Assembly (NCBI GenBank): GCA_029582165.1
Contig: CM055874.1
Span: forward strand, 43,965,883-44,029,882
DNA length: 64,000 nucleotides
Reading direction: 5' to 3'
DNA from: Portulaca oleracea
Lineage: Eukaryota; Streptophyta; Magnoliopsida; Caryophyllales; Portulacaceae
Part shown: one piece after another, positions 1 to 11,714 of the stretch
Position numbering within the stretch: position 1 is the stretch's first letter
Layout: each line of letters begins with the position of its first letter
The notes under the pieces: model-generated
Database searches by the model: none
Seen by the model: the letters and a program-made list of their open reading frames with translations, nothing else
Told to the model about the DNA's origin: nothing
Program-made: the position numbers and the translations under genes

Positions 1-1269
1 TTATCATAGGGAAAGATGATGCAAGAGGAAAGAATTGCTTATTTGAAAGACTAGACTTGAGTGTGTTGCAATTGTATAAGTTGGTCAGCAACTGATGCCT
101 TATGGATTGCCTCTTTTGCATTATTTTGTAGTTATTTCACTTATCTGTATTTTTTATGCGAACTTTAATCCTTTCTTGGTTATGAATAATCGAAAATAAT
201 AAAGAAAGTTCAAATATTAGGCAAATTAATTAATGTATATTTAGATAAACAAAGTGCGATTGTTGGCGGCATCTTCCAAAAAATAGCGATTTAAATAGTG
301 GATAGCAGTTTAGGTAGCGAACGATGGCCAGGTAGTGAATAGTGTATCATTGTTCAAACAAGCATATGAGAAAAATGTATTCTATAAATTTAATAGTTGA
401 GTTAGCTAATTAATATAAATTGATATAAAATGATGTGGATAATTTCTAAAGAATATTTTTTTCAAAGAGTATTTTTTGACAAAAAGTAATATGAAACGAT
501 ACTTCAAACACTAAACGTTAATTTTATTTATTGATGTTGTAAAAAACTTTGTAGGAAATGTTAGACCTATTTAAGATCATAGCTTACTGAACATTAATCT
601 TTGTTTAATTAGAATTTTGACTTTGTCAAAATGCTACACCAAGCCTTATTATTGAGCACATTGTGGAGCGTATTGGTTTCGATCCCAACTTGGTCCACCT
701 ATGGACGTTACCGACTCGCTTAAATCCGCCCTTCCCTCTCTACGGTTCAAATCCGGCCACATGATCCATTTAAAGGTGGATATGGGTACTTGGAGGGCTT
801 TACGGGACATCATTGCGGGCGATGTTCATTTCACAGAAGACCCCGAGCCATAGTTCATGATTTCGAATTCTCATTAGGATCCATATCAGGTCTTCTAAGG
901 GGCCTCGAGATTCTCGGCATGGATAACAAGGCGGATTCATCCTTGACTCTCTTTTTGGGCACCAAACGAAGAAGAATCAAGCCAATGGTATTTCGATCTT
1001 TTCACATTCAAGGGAGACCAACTCGAGGGCATTTTGGTCATTTGGGAAACCAAGGACGTTATGGTCGTTCACCTTAATCAAGGGGTCTAGTTGGAAAGCC
1101 ATACGAGGAAGCATGGATTAAGAATCAACCTTGGGGGCTAGAAAAGATATGCATTCACTCTTTCTATTATAACGCCTTCAATACAATTCCGATGGACTCC
1201 AAATTTTGGGATTTAAAGTAGATACCGAGAGCTTTCCATCGATACATTGTAAGCTCAAAATGAAGTTCA
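1..1269. other. Intergenic / unassigned repeat-like DNA
   Basis: No supported gene. The 95-aa frame at 790-1077 has no recognisable domain. The text around 660-1250 (simple tyrosine/glycine-poor reading frames with stops on both sides) looks like decayed retroelement DNA joined to the gypsy remnant that follows, but nothing in it can be assigned firmly. Confidence 0.4.
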
Positions 1270-3819
1270 AATGAAGAAGTTATGTGCTTTTGAAGTCAGA
1301 AGAAAAAACTGCCAACAGAAAGATAGTACCATCAGATAGCACGATCGTGCCATACCTCTCAAAGGCACTGCACGATCGTGCCGTCTGATGGAACGATCGT
1401 GCCATTTTGAGCTAGTCTTCATTTTTGGGGTTGTTTTAGGTAGCACGACCATGCCACCTAAAGAGCAAAATCATGCCACTTTTACAACATGCAATTTTCG
1501 GGCTTCCCCCCTTCCCTTTTGTTATGTTTTTTCCTCTTCCCTTATATATATACTTGTAAGCCTCATTTTGTAGAGGTAGAATACATAGATTAGATATAGA
1601 AGTTTGAGAGCTTTAGCCTCAAAACCCTCCCTTGAGGAGATTGTAATTGTGGGTTTGAAACCCTAATTTTAATAAGAAGTTAATCCTTTTCTAAAATTGC
1701 ATGTTGATTTCTCTTTCTTTGTGAGTGGGTGTTCCTCCTGCTCTCTTTGGGTAAGATTTCTTGGATGTTTCTTAGTGCCTTGCTTGTGGGGTGTCCTTGT
1801 GCAAGTTCTTGAATATCTTAGTTCAATTTGGTGAGTGTTTACTCTTTACAATTGTTCATATCCTTTAATTCTTGCTTCCTTTCTTGTTCATCCACATAAA
1901 CCCCAAAACTCTAAAAATAGTTGTTGTGTGTATGAGCTCTATTGGTGGATTTCCATCATCCACATGATTTTTGTGAACCTTAGGTCTGAATTAAATTCTC
2001 CATTTGGTACGTATCAGAGCTAGGCATAGAACTCATAGTTTTTGTTGGAGATTATCTTGTTTGTGCTCGGAATTGCGAATTGTTGTTTGGTGGTATTTGT
2101 TGTTGTTCTTGTTGTTGATGAGCACTTTGGGTATCCCCATCCCCTGTGTTCATCCATTATTGTTGGATATTGTTGTTGTTCTTGATTCTTGTTAAATGGT
2201 TGGAGAAGTGTTTGGTTATGTTGAAGTTGAATTGTTGGATTTTGTTGAGTGTGGTGGTTGTTTTGTTAGTAGTTGGTGGTGGTGAACTCCATTCGGGTTG
2301 TCCTTCATTGTACATTCTCCTTTGTTGGGTTCACCCCATCTTCCCCCAAAAAATCAACCTCGCAAAACTCCTCAAATTCCTAACCATAAAGAACCCAAAC
2401 CTCCATCCGGTCAAATTACACACCCACAAGAAAACGCAAGCTCCACAAATAGCCTCCATGTCATTCTTTTTGGACAAACTTGATATCCCTCTTTTCCCTA
2501 TTCCCCAAACCAAACCAACCTTTGAGATGCACCTTCATTGTCTCGAAGAGAAAGTACAGGAGGTGCAACGACGAATGGTCGACTTGCTCCGCATTGTGGC
2601 CCCCTCGCAACTTGATTCCAAGTGAAGGAATAGTGGTGTTTCCACTCGGGCTCCTAGAACTCACCATAGTGGTTATACGAGGTGTTATGATGATTATCGA
2701 CATGGTGGTTCTCGAGGTATATAGAAGAATGGAGAAGGAGGTTACTTCATGGCCTTCTAGGAAGGGAAGTACTCACTCTCAGAGTAGGTCTTCATCCAAG
2801 GGAAGTTGAATTTCCAAGCTACCCAAACCATCTTCCCGAGCTCAAAAAGAAAGTGTGGAATACCTTCAGAGGCTCAAAGGTGGAAAATATTTCGCATGTT
2901 GGGTGTATGGTCACTACCAAGCCCAATGTCCTATGAAGATGGTTGAAAGTTCCAAACAAGTGTGGTGGCTAACACCCACTATTAAAAATTTGTGTATTAC
3001 CAACCATTTTTTCCAACCAATTTAAAATGGTTGGAAAAACCAACCATTTTAGCAACCACTTGATATTCTAATTATTTTTCAAAAAATTTAGTGGGAATAA
3101 TGGTTGGAAATTCCAACCAATTTTGCTAAAATTGGTTGGGAATTTTTCTTACCATCATTTTTCCTACTATTTGAAATTCGTTGGAAAAATGGTTAGTAAT
3201 CCAACCATTTTTCTGACCATTTTCAAATAGTAGGAAAAAGGATGGTAGAAAAAATTTCTAACCATTTTAGCAAAATTGGTTGGAATTTCCAACCATTTTT
3301 CCCACTAAATTTTTTGAAAAATAGTTGGAGTATGAAATGGTTACTAAAATGGTTGGTTTTTCCAACCATTTTAAATTGGTTGGAAAAAAATGGTTGGTAG
3401 TACACATATTTTTAGTAGTGACGGAGGCTCCAAAGGCTAATGTTGAGGTTCGAGCGGAAGAAGGGGAGAGTTCGACTCCTAGGAAATCCTTTGTTATGAC
3501 TAAGGATTCCCAGAATGGATCTCAACAGGAGAACATCTTTTGAACTAGGCTCACCGTCAACAATGGGAAAGCATGCAAGGTCATCATCGACAATGGGAGT
3601 TGCACCAAATTGACCTCTGCCTATATGGTTGAGAAGCTCCAATTGGAGATCTCGGCTCACCCCTGCCCATATAGCTTGAAAGGGCTAAATGATGGCGGCA
3701 ACCTTGAGGTGACTCAACAAGTCTCGGTCTCTTTCTCCAGTGACCCTTATGAGGATAATGTTCTTTGTGATGTTGTTCCCATGGATCTTTGTCATCTACT
3801 GCTTGGCAGACCTAATTGA
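1270..3819 (+). mobile_element. Decayed Ty3/gypsy LTR retrotransposon (5' LTR part, PBS, gag, protease)
   Basis: A primer-binding site complementary to initiator tRNA-Met lies at about 2005-2021 (TGGTA, then TATCAGAGCTA after a 2-base insertion). The sequence before it is presumably LTR/leader, with a run of GCACGATCGTGC palindromes at 1339-1400. After the PBS come broken gag frames (2440-2960) with a degenerate zinc knuckle at about 2890-2933 (C-W-V-Y-G-H-x4-C, second Cys lost). A retropepsin-like segment follows at 3541-3819; its catalytic triplet reads D-N-G instead of D-T/S-G and it ends in the family motif LLLGRP. Frames are interrupted by stops (for example at 3541), and no reverse transcriptase or integrase is visible. 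A 444-bp MITE splits gag from protease. The gypsy assignment rests on the aspartic protease style and is moderately secure; the 5' boundary is not. Confidence 0.65.
2977..3420. mobile_element. CACTA-type MITE nested in the gypsy remnant
   Basis: The 444-bp insert starts CACTATTAAAAAT and ends ATTTTTAGTAGTG, the terminal inverted repeats expected of CACTA (En/Spm) elements. Almost the whole element is a long imperfect inverted repeat built from CCAACCATTTT / AAAATGGTTGG blocks, so the transcript could fold into one hairpin. Flanking triplets are ACC (2974-2976) and ACG (3421-3423), two of three bases matching, consistent with a decayed 3-bp target duplication. Gag-like reading resumes on the right side. 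No transposase is encoded. Confidence 0.8.
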
Positions 3820-4513
3820 GTGAGTAAATAATTTTTTCAATTAGCTGTTTGGTATAAAAAAATCTTTCCAAAAAGCTAATCGGATGAACTTTTTGGATCA
3901 ACTTTTAGCTATTTGGCATTAAAATTATTTTGCCCCCCTTATATTTTCACCAAAATGATATATTATGTTATATAATAATGAATTTAATAATATTTTCATA
4001 ATGGATTTAATGATTTTTTTACAAAAAATATATCCAATGAAAGTAATTTTTTTACTTATTTTATTAAGAGCACGTTTTGATGGTTGTATCTACCCAATGA
4101 TTTTTTTCACAATAAACGATATTGAGAATTGTCCGTTACAATCACTTTTTTTTTTACCAAAATAAACTAAATGTAACTTAGGTAGAGAAAAAGCTAATGA
4201 TTAATTTATATTTCTATAACTTTAACAAAGTGTTTATCTTATTAACTCTAGTCATTCAAGTAATGAATAATTTTATTTAATACATTTTAAGTAGTAGTAA
4301 AAGAAAAATAGAGTTAGATATTGAATAATTATATACTATGAAATATTAAATATCTCAAATTTGTCTAACATAAATATATTTCATAATTATAAATCTGTAA
4401 CTCATTTTAATACTTGTAAAAACATATTGAAAACAATTATATTATGGGCATATAGCCATTATCCATCTAATATTTTAAGTCCAGATAATAGGCGGACAAA
4501 ACTACATAAAAAT
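3820..4513. other. AT-rich intergenic DNA with a MITE fragment
   Basis: The segment 3830-3930 (GCTGTTTGGTATAA, AGCTATTTGGCATTAAAA) resembles the interior of the hAT-like MITE at 31584. The rest is AT-rich with no gene I can support. Confidence 0.4.
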
Positions 4514-4585
4514 CGCCGTCTGTGGGGATCGAACCCACGACCACGTGGTTAAAAGCCACGCGCTCTACCACTGAGCTAAGACGGC
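4514..4585 (-). tRNA. tRNA-Lys(UUU): tRNA-Lys (anticodon UUU)
   Basis: Read on the minus strand, 72 nt fold into a complete cloverleaf: acceptor GCCGTCT pairing with AGACGGC, D arm GCTC/GAGC, anticodon stem CGTGG/CCACG around the loop CTTTTAA (anticodon TTT), a 5-nt variable loop, and T arm GTGGG-TTCGATC-CCCAC. The discriminator base is G, no CCA is encoded and there is no intron, as expected of a nuclear tRNA. A run of five T follows the 3' end on the minus strand (4508-4513 region), fitting a Pol III terminator. It lies about 220 bp upstream of the PPR gene on the opposite strand. Confidence 0.96.
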
Positions 4586-4808
4586 AGATATGAAGCTTGT
4601 AAAACTTTTGTCATATATACCAAAATCAAAGGATTTCAACTGATGGTATCCACTTTCCGTCGGGCGATGGAAGAATTTCAACTAAAATTTCCTTGGAACG
4701 GAATAATTCACAAGAGAAATAACTTCGAATGAAACTACCCACTTTTCTTTCCCTGTTTCTATTTTGCAGTGTTTTGTTATCTTTGACTTCACGTTCCTTA
4801 CTAATCAG

Positions 4809-6866
4809 ATGCATTTGAGGTCGTTGAAAGAGCTTCTATTGTGTCACTCCCAAGCCATAAAGTCCGGCATTCAATCCAGCATTTTCACTTCCAACCAGCT
4901 AATCCATTTGTATGCCAAACATGGCCTTTTATTCGATGCTCAAAAACTGTTCGACGAAATGCCCGAACGAAATGTGTTCACTTGGAATGCCATGATTGCC
5001 GCCCACTTGAAGAACAAGGATTTAAGCAAAGCTGAGACCTTGTTTAATTCTTCTCCGCACAAGGACTTGGTCACTTACAATACTATGTTATCTGGGTATG
5101 CCAATTCTGATGATGGGTGTGCAACAAGAGCTCTAAATCTCTTCAATGAGATGCATTCTTGTCTTACTAGTGATGAAATTGGCATTGATGAGTTCACTGT
5201 CACCACTATGCTTAACTTGGTTTCAAGGCTGTCTCTGCCGTTGCTGGGGATGCAACTGCACTGCTATATGGTGAAAACTGGCAATGACAGAAGTCGATTT
5301 TCTTCGAGTTCTCTAATTGACATGTATTCTAAATGTGGGTACTTTCAAAATGCATTGCAAGTCTTTAATGACCCTAGAGGAGGTTTGGACTTGGTCTCAA
5401 AGAATGCAATGGTTGCAGCTTGTTGTAGGGAAGGGGAGATGGAATTAGCTTTGGATATTTTCTGGCATGATCCAGAACTAAATGACTCTATATCATGGAA
5501 TACAATCATTTCAGGACTCACCCAAAATGGTTTTCATGAAGATGCGTTGAGATTATTTGTTTGCATGATTGAAAATAGGGTGAGACAAAATGAACATACC
5601 TTTGCTGGTATTTTGGGTGCTTGTTCTGGTTTAAAGAGCCTTAAACTTGGAAAGCAAGTCCACTCGCATGTTTTGAAGGTTGGATTGATGAAAAATGCAT
5701 ACATCAGCAGTGGTGTTGTTGATGTTTATTGCAAGTGTGGCCATATGGATTATGCAAAGTCAGCTTATCTGGCATTCAGTGAGGGGAATGCTTTCTCGAT
5801 CACTTCAATGATTGTTGGGTACTCATCGATGGGCAACATGGTGGAAGCCCGTAGGCTTTTTGACACTTTGCTTGAGAGGAACTCCGTAGTTTGGACAGCG
5901 TTATTCTCTGGGTATGTGAAATCTCAACAATGTGAGGCAGCATTTGAACTTTTAAGAGAGTTATTATCCCAGGAGACAAAAATTCTGGATGCTTTGATAC
6001 TAATGAATGTGCTTGGTGCCTGTTCAATACAAGCATGCTTGCATTCTGGTAAGCAGGTACATTCTTACATATTAAGAACAGGGGTGGAAACGGATGAAAA
6101 GCTATCTAGTGCAATGATCGACATGTACTCAAAATGTGGGAACATAACATATGCGGAGAGAATCTTTGATGGAGTTGTGAACAGAGATTCGGTCCTTTAT
6201 AATGTGATGATAGCAGGTTATGCTTATCATGGGCGTGGAATTGAAGCGATTAAATTGTTTGAGGATATGTGTAAATGTGGTATTAGACCAAATGCAGCCA
6301 CATTTGTGGCCCTCTTGTCCGCATGCCGCCATACTGGTCTGGTGGAGCTAGGTGAAAAATACTTCCATTCCATGGCAGATTGCCATGGTGTACAACCAGA
6401 AGTTGATCATTATGCATGTATGATTGATCTATATGGAAGAGCTCATCAGCTAGATAAGGCTGTTGCCTTCATGGAAAGCATCCCTATTGAGCCAGATGCT
6501 GTTTTGTGGGGTGCCTTTCTTAACGCTTGCAGGATGAAGGGGAACGTGGAATTAGTTAGAGTAGCAGAGGAGAAGTTGCTGAAGATCGAAGGAGAAAGTG
6601 GGTCGCGTTATGTCCAACTGGCTAATGTATATGCCGCAGAGGGGAACTGGGATGAGGTAGGCAGGATAAGAAAGAAGATGAAAGGAAAGGAAGCCAAGAA
6701 GCTAGCAGGGTGCAGTTGGCTATATATGGACAATGGGGTCACTATCTTTACCTCTGGGGATATATCTCACTCAAGATCAGATGCCATATACTCTTTGTTG
6801 GCTAATTTGATTGCAGAAATCAACCATCTAACTTCGGTTGAAATCTCAGATACTACACCTTGCTGA
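4809..6866 (+). CDS. PLS-type PPR protein with E motif (organelle RNA factor)
   Basis: A single exon encodes 685 aa. I start at the ATG at 4809 (MHLRSLKELLL); the open frame runs 15 codons further upstream but only from a TTG. The protein is a chain of pentatricopeptide motifs, visible as repeated FDEMPERNVFTWNAMI-, LFNEM-, SSLIDMYSKCG- and WNTIISGLTQNG-like blocks, ending in an E/E+ region (GSRYVQLANVYAAEGNWDEVGRI then GCSW and DISHS). No DYW domain is present. PLS-E proteins bind specific RNA sequences in mitochondria or plastids and usually act in C-to-U editing with a partner deaminase. The overall sequence matches what I recall of Arabidopsis At3g18840 (PCMP-E92), including the unusual ISGLTQNG and IDLYGRA blocks. 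The target RNA and the organelle cannot be read from the sequence; no strong transit peptide is obvious. The frame is intact. Confidence 0.93.
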   Translation: MHLRSLKELLLCHSQAIKSGIQSSIFTSNQLIHLYAKHGLLFDAQKLFDEMPERNVFTWNAMIAAHLKNKDLSKAETLFNSSPHKDLVTYNTMLSGYANSDDGCATRALNLFNEMHSCLTSDEIGIDEFTVTTMLNLVSRLSLPLLGMQLHCYMVKTGNDRSRFSSSSLIDMYSKCGYFQNALQVFNDPRGGLDLVSKNAMVAACCREGEMELALDIFWHDPELNDSISWNTIISGLTQNGFHEDALRLFVCMIENRVRQNEHTFAGILGACSGLKSLKLGKQVHSHVLKVGLMKNAYISSGVVDVYCKCGHMDYAKSAYLAFSEGNAFSITSMIVGYSSMGNMVEARRLFDTLLERNSVVWTALFSGYVKSQQCEAAFELLRELLSQETKILDALILMNVLGACSIQACLHSGKQVHSYILRTGVETDEKLSSAMIDMYSKCGNITYAERIFDGVVNRDSVLYNVMIAGYAYHGRGIEAIKLFEDMCKCGIRPNAATFVALLSACRHTGLVELGEKYFHSMADCHGVQPEVDHYACMIDLYGRAHQLDKAVAFMESIPIEPDAVLWGAFLNACRMKGNVELVRVAEEKLLKIEGESGSRYVQLANVYAAEGNWDEVGRIRKKMKGKEAKKLAGCSWLYMDNGVTIFTSGDISHSRSDAIYSLLANLIAEINHLTSVEISDTTPC

Positions 6867-7404
6867 GGCTTTCTTGTAGACAGCATAAATCAAATTAATC
6901 ATGAGAAATTGTCTTCAAGCAACTCAAGGTAATGAAGGGAAAGATGTCAATGTAGGATTTGGTGGAATTTGAATGATGTTTCATTTGTTGTGTCCTTAGA
7001 AGCATTAGACTTGTTAGCTTTGTGCTAAATTTCATTTGTTGAACATGGCTTAAAGAATGTTCTTATAGCGTTAGGTAGCAACCCCAGCGCTCTTGTTTTC
7101 TTGATATTTTGCTGCTATGTAGGCTAGTTCTCCCTCTCTCATTCTTTTGAGCATTACTAGATTTAGATCTATTGTGATGTGACTGTGCAGATTCTATTAG
7201 TTACTGTGCTTTCGGGGCCGCTGGTCTCTTGGTGTGCCAATCTGCTTGCCATGTCTATTGGTTAATTTCATTTTGCAATCTGCATAAAATGGGTTGATAA
7301 GAAAGATGTGTCCGATATGTTCAGTATTTGCCATTTTATCACATGCTCATGCAATGATTTTCTGTCGTCATTAAATATGTTTCTGCTTAATTTTGGTTCT
7401 GCAG
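6867..7404 (+). other. PPR 3' flank, no gene
   Basis: This holds the presumed 3'UTR of the PPR gene and then the intron-like sequence before the first recognisable pseudogene exon, ending in the acceptor CTGCAG at 7399-7404. No exon equivalent to mtHSP70 exon 1 (transit peptide) was found. Confidence 0.5.
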
Positions 7405-9860
7405 TTGAGTGCTAATGCCAACAGATAACTTGCTAGTCCATTATGGGACATAAATACGCAAACTTGGTGAAACCATTCAGGTAATTACTCGTCAGCGTCA
7501 TCTAACCTTTTTGAGATCTTCACCATGTATTATAATTCTGTTAACTTGTTTTTTTCCCCCCAAATTGTGCCAGAGAGAGTGGTGACACTTGGGCACCCCT
7601 AGTTCATGTATTCTAGCCTCCCAGGCATGGAGGGCAAGGTAAATGCTGCTTTTCTTTGGAAACCTGACTTCTGTCACATTCTTTTTTTTTTTTTGTTTTT
7701 TGGAAAATCTGAATTTAGATATTCTATTTGTTACCGCTGTATTTCTAATAAGTCAATTTGATATATGGGTGATAATAAGTGCATGTTCTAGTGGTAATGT
7801 TCATGGATTTATGTTTGTAAAACACGTTTATCTCTATACTATCATATGGATTTCTTAACAATATAGGGCTACTAATGGATATCTTCCCTTTTTTTTTCCG
7901 TCTTCACCTTTTGTGTAGAATGCAGAGGTTATTGAAAACCCCAAAGGTACTCACACCCTGTCAGTCAAATGTCAGGCTATGAAACCCCAACAAAGCAGTT
8001 GAAACTGATTGGGAGACGTTTTGATGACCCTCTAGTTCAGGAGTTAAGCGTGGTCCAATACAAAATAGGCAGGGTGTCCGAATATCTGATAAGACTTTCC
8101 CAGTCAGTGTGGAAGCCTTTGTTTAAACAAAGATAAGGGAAATTGCAGGTTGTGATTACAGTCCGTGCTGCTGCTTGCTATGTTGATGCTCAGGATCAGA
8201 TAACAGGTGCTCGATGAATTACAGGATTGGATTCTCAAAGGATTATTTACCACTGCAGCATCTTACTTTATGAGCAACGGGGGGACTCATCTCAGTTTTT
8301 TATTTTGACATTGGAACTTTTGATGCTTCTTTTCTTGGGATCTCCAGTGGTGCTTTTGAGGTATTCATCTTTATTTCGCTTTGGGTTTTGTGTTCTTTTT
8401 GATATTGACAAGTTACATAACCAAGATTGTACAACTGTTGACAATTTTGTTTTTTGGGAGAGCTGAGGGAACTGATCTAGGAAATGATGGCCTTGTGCTG
8501 CAAAAGCTTTGTGAAGCAGCCAAGGCCAGGATAGAGATTTCATCAACTTTGAGTGATGTTAGCCTGCCATTTATATATCCTGATGCTTACGGAGCAGTGC
8601 ACTTGAGCATTGCAATGACACAGTGTAGCTTGGTTTGTAGGAGATTATATGATGAAACGTGCCCCTGGCAAAACTGCCTGAAGGAAGTTGAGCTGAACTT
8701 ATTACTTAGGGATGTCGCGCCAATGAGGGCCTTGTTTGGCCTTTGACATGGGTGCCTAAAGTACAAAAGTGAGTGTGGAGTTCTTTCACTTGTACTCAAA
8801 CGCAGCAATGACCCCTGAAAAGGTAATCATCATGGGTGTTGTTATTCAGAGTAGTCTATTGCACATGGAAAGAAAAGGTGTCATGAGCTTCTTCTTTTAC
8901 ATGCTTCCGTGCTATGTATTCAAACACTAGGTGCTGTTCCCACTGGACTGATCAACAGGAATATGACCATTTCCACAGAAAAGTGCCAGGTAAAAGTCAC
9001 TAATTCTCATAGTGTGGCTTGATATTTGTTTTCAGGCTTTACAATGCTTGTTTGCTTAGCAATGATTTGCCCGAGTTCAGTGGCTCTGATATGGTGCTAG
9101 ACCCTCAAGGCTTGGCTATTGTTTTACAATGCTGGGCCTAGGTTAAATGGTTAATACATGGCAGAAAGTAGAAACCCATCCTTTTTTTATTTGAACAAGG
9201 TGTTGCATTGATGAAATTCAAACTTTTCTAAAGTTAACTAAAGCATACTCTATATGTCTCTCAATAAGCAGTATTGTTTGTCAGGGCAACACTGCCTACA
9301 ATCTGGATCTCAGTAGACCCCAAGCATGCAGGTCTCACGCAGGGAGTGTAGTTGTATTAAAGTATATGCTAAAGAGGAGGGCCTGAGCACTATTGTTATG
9401 GTCTGTTACTAGTATTTTCTAGCCAGGGCATTAACATAATGGCTACTCTTTGTTTCTGATGTTGGCATTAATGATCACTGTAATGTAATTACAGGTGTTA
9501 TAAGCAGTTGCCTGCAGCCAGACTCTGGATGGTATCAAGGTACTTCTGGGCGAGTGTGAAATGGCACCTGACAAGATCCTAGGAGAGTTTGGAACCCCAA
9601 GGTATACGACTGCTTCATAGGGCATACCTTAAACTTCGGTCGCCTTTGGTATTGATGCCATGCTATTGAGTATGTGTGCCATGGACAGCGCTACTGCAAA
9701 ACGCAGCAAATCACTCCTATGTTGGGATATCATCAGATGACAAGATCAAACCTTTGGTGAACGAACTCAATGAAGTTGAGTTGCAGGCCCAAGAAGACCA
9801 TACCAACCAATCTCGGAGCATGATTAAGATGAAGACCATACCAACCAACCTTGGAAGCTT
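7405..9860 (+). pseudogene. Intron-retaining pseudogene of mitochondrial HSP70
   Basis: Degenerate but collinear with the intact gene at 42004-45792. Exon 2 is 7405-7480, with the same CTGCAG acceptor and a CAG|GTAA donor. Exon 3 is about 7571-7638 and ends MEGK|GT. Exon 4 starts at 7919 (NAEVIENPKG) and ends at 8360 after DIGTFDASFLGISSGAFE, the counterpart of the [11 protein letters not shown] phosphate-binding block. Exon 5 is about 8440-8989 (EGTDLGNDGLVLQKL, NCLKE, WVPKVQK, GLINRNMTISTEKCQ|GT). Exon 6 is about 9500-9860 (DGIKVLLGECEMAPDKIL, VELQAQED). Because introns sit in the same places, this is a DNA-level duplicate and not a processed copy. It has many stops, frameshifts and deletions, and lacks exon 1 and the C-terminal tail. 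It cannot encode a chaperone. Confidence 0.9.
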
Positions 9861-10137
9861 TGGCTAACAACAAAGGTGCATACATGATCTATTAACACGT
9901 ATTTATCTGTTGGTTATGAGTGAGCTATCGTTTAAGTTTATTTAAGTTGGATCACCGCGTAGCATGAGTAAGATTGCATATCTCATACACTAGAAAAACA
10001 AGGGGAGTGAACAACATTACAGTGTGCCGATTAGCTTAGTCGATGCAGATTTTAAGAGTTGTTAATATTTCAAGTTTGACCTAACCTGTTGAGACCAAAA
10101 TTTAGTAAAGGCCTCCAACAGAGGTTTTTTTTTTTTT

Positions 10138-10169
<32 letters not shown>

Positions 10170-11099
10170 TTTATCAAGGGAAGAGTTTTGGTGTCCTAGC
10201 TCCAACCCTCAAAGAAGCTACTAGATTGTACAACTTGAAGTGAGTGGATTTGGAAATATTGTTTATTCCTCAAGTACTACAGTATTTATTGTCTCAGGGC
10301 ATCCTTCCCTTGATTTTAAAGGAAGATTTATTCCTTATTCTTAAAGTAGAGGTATTAGTTAATTTTAGAACCTGAAAATCTGCCTTTATATCGATAAATT
10401 ATTCTTCACACACTTCTGAAGTATTTAACGTTCACCTATCTGTTTTCTTCATCACTCCTTCAAAAGTTTAACGTTCTTCAAGTTTGTAAGAGGTGCAAGT
10501 ATCACTTCACAAAGAGGACTAGATAAATTTAATCTGCATCACTCAGACTATTAATTATGAGAAAATTGTGTCTAAAATCCCAAGTCTTAAGTGTAAAGAT
10601 ACACTTGTTTAATTCATGTTCTCTCCTTTTTTTTCATTTAACATTTAATTTGATATAATTCAATTCAGTTAGCTCAAATGCTGAATAATTTACTATGTAT
10701 ATAGTTAGTAACCTTAGTAGTAGTTATAATAAAAGAGAAATCATACAAGAATAAGTGTAATGAAACAACCAGAGGATGCTGCTAGTACATATATTTGCAA
10801 AGGAGCATCTTGCTATTTGCACAAAAAAGATAAAAGGAGAATCTTGAAATTGAATAGTCCACAGTTTTACATGTAAGGGAATGTCTTAAGTTGTGACCTC
10901 CAAAAGTATTCCATTTCCAGGCCACCACGTTTTTTCGGGATTCCTCTTTCTCTTTCTCCATATGCGTGTGTGTGTGCGCGCTTCATTTTATAAGAGCCTT
11001 AGCTTTGCTAACTAATCCCTTCATCAGCTTCCTCATCTTCAAACTTCAATTGCCTTGCTTTTTCTGTGCTGCTTAATTGGCCTTCAGCATATAATCAAC
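9861..11099. other. Intergenic DNA with T/G homopolymer and CYSTM promoter
   Basis: A run of about 24 T followed by about 20 G lies at 10126-10168. The stretch nearest the CYSTM gene has a TATA-like TTTTATAAGAG at 10986-10996 and a short (GT)n(GC)n run at 10965-10981. No other gene is visible. Confidence 0.5.
10986..10996 (+). promoter_or_regulatory. Putative TATA box of the CYSTM gene
   Basis: TTTTATAAGAG lies about 105 bp upstream of the ATG at 11100, a plausible distance for a plant TATA box with a short leader. This is based on motif and position only. Confidence 0.45.
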
Positions 11100-11714
11100 A
11101 TGTACGATTATCCTAAGTATGGCCAGCCCAACCCTCCCCAAGGTGCTTTATTCACTTCAAATAATTCTTCCCTTGTATTCTTCTTTTAAATATTCTGACA
11201 TCTTATTTCTCAATTGTATGATTTTTTTTCCTCCAATTATATTTGTTTGTGTAATTGCAATATAAAATAGTCATGGTAAAACAAAACAGCTCCAGGTCAA
11301 ATTAATTTGGTTCTTCAAAGAACCCAAAATAAAGAAAGGAATTTTGATCTTGTGTTAGTCTTCCGAAATGATTTTCCCTCCTACTGAACTGTCCTCGGGT
11401 TATTAGTTCTGATTAACTTTCTGGTTTAAACTAGGGTACTATCAAGAGCCTCCGGTGATGGCGCCTCCTCAATATCAGTATGGAGCCCCTCCACCTCCAC
11501 AGCAAAGAGAACGAGGTTTCCTTGAAGGATGGTATGTAACTATGTTTGTATATGATATATAAATCATGATTAGGTAAGAATAATTTCTATGAAGGTTGCA
11601 CAATCATGATGAACCAACTAACTGAAGGTCGATTTTTGCAGCCTGGCTGCTTTGTGTTGCTGCTTTCTGTTGGATGAGTGTTGCTGTGACCCTTCAGTTA
11701 TATGCATTTGCTGA
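11100..11714 (+). CDS. CYSTM-family cysteine-rich tail-anchored protein (70 aa)
   Basis: Three exons: 11100-11142, 11435-11531 and 11642-11714, joined in phase into 213 nt. The protein starts MYDYPKYGQPNPPQ, followed by a Pro/Gln/Tyr-rich head (GYYQEPPVMAPPQYQYGAPPPP, in two parts across an exon junction), a charged RERG, then the CYSTM segment CLAALCCCFLLDECC ending ICIC. Length, proline-rich N-terminus and C-terminal Cys-rich hydrophobic segment are typical of the family (Pfam CYSTM). Its members sit in the plasma membrane and have been linked to stress and metal tolerance; a specific role here is not readable. The exons are too short for an ORF search, and the splice sites (AAG|GT, TAG|GG, ATG|GT, CAG|CC) decide the model. 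The nearest upstream neighbour is the HSP70 pseudogene; no operon-like link is implied. Confidence 0.92.

Noticed and set aside
2331..2625. 159-aa and overlapping frames in the gypsy region as a host gene
   Set aside because: They lie just downstream of a tRNA-Met primer site and upstream of a zinc knuckle and protease, so they are gag remnants.
4764..4808. 15-residue N-terminal extension of the PPR protein
   Set aside because: The frame opens with TTG, not ATG; the first ATG at 4809 matches the family start.
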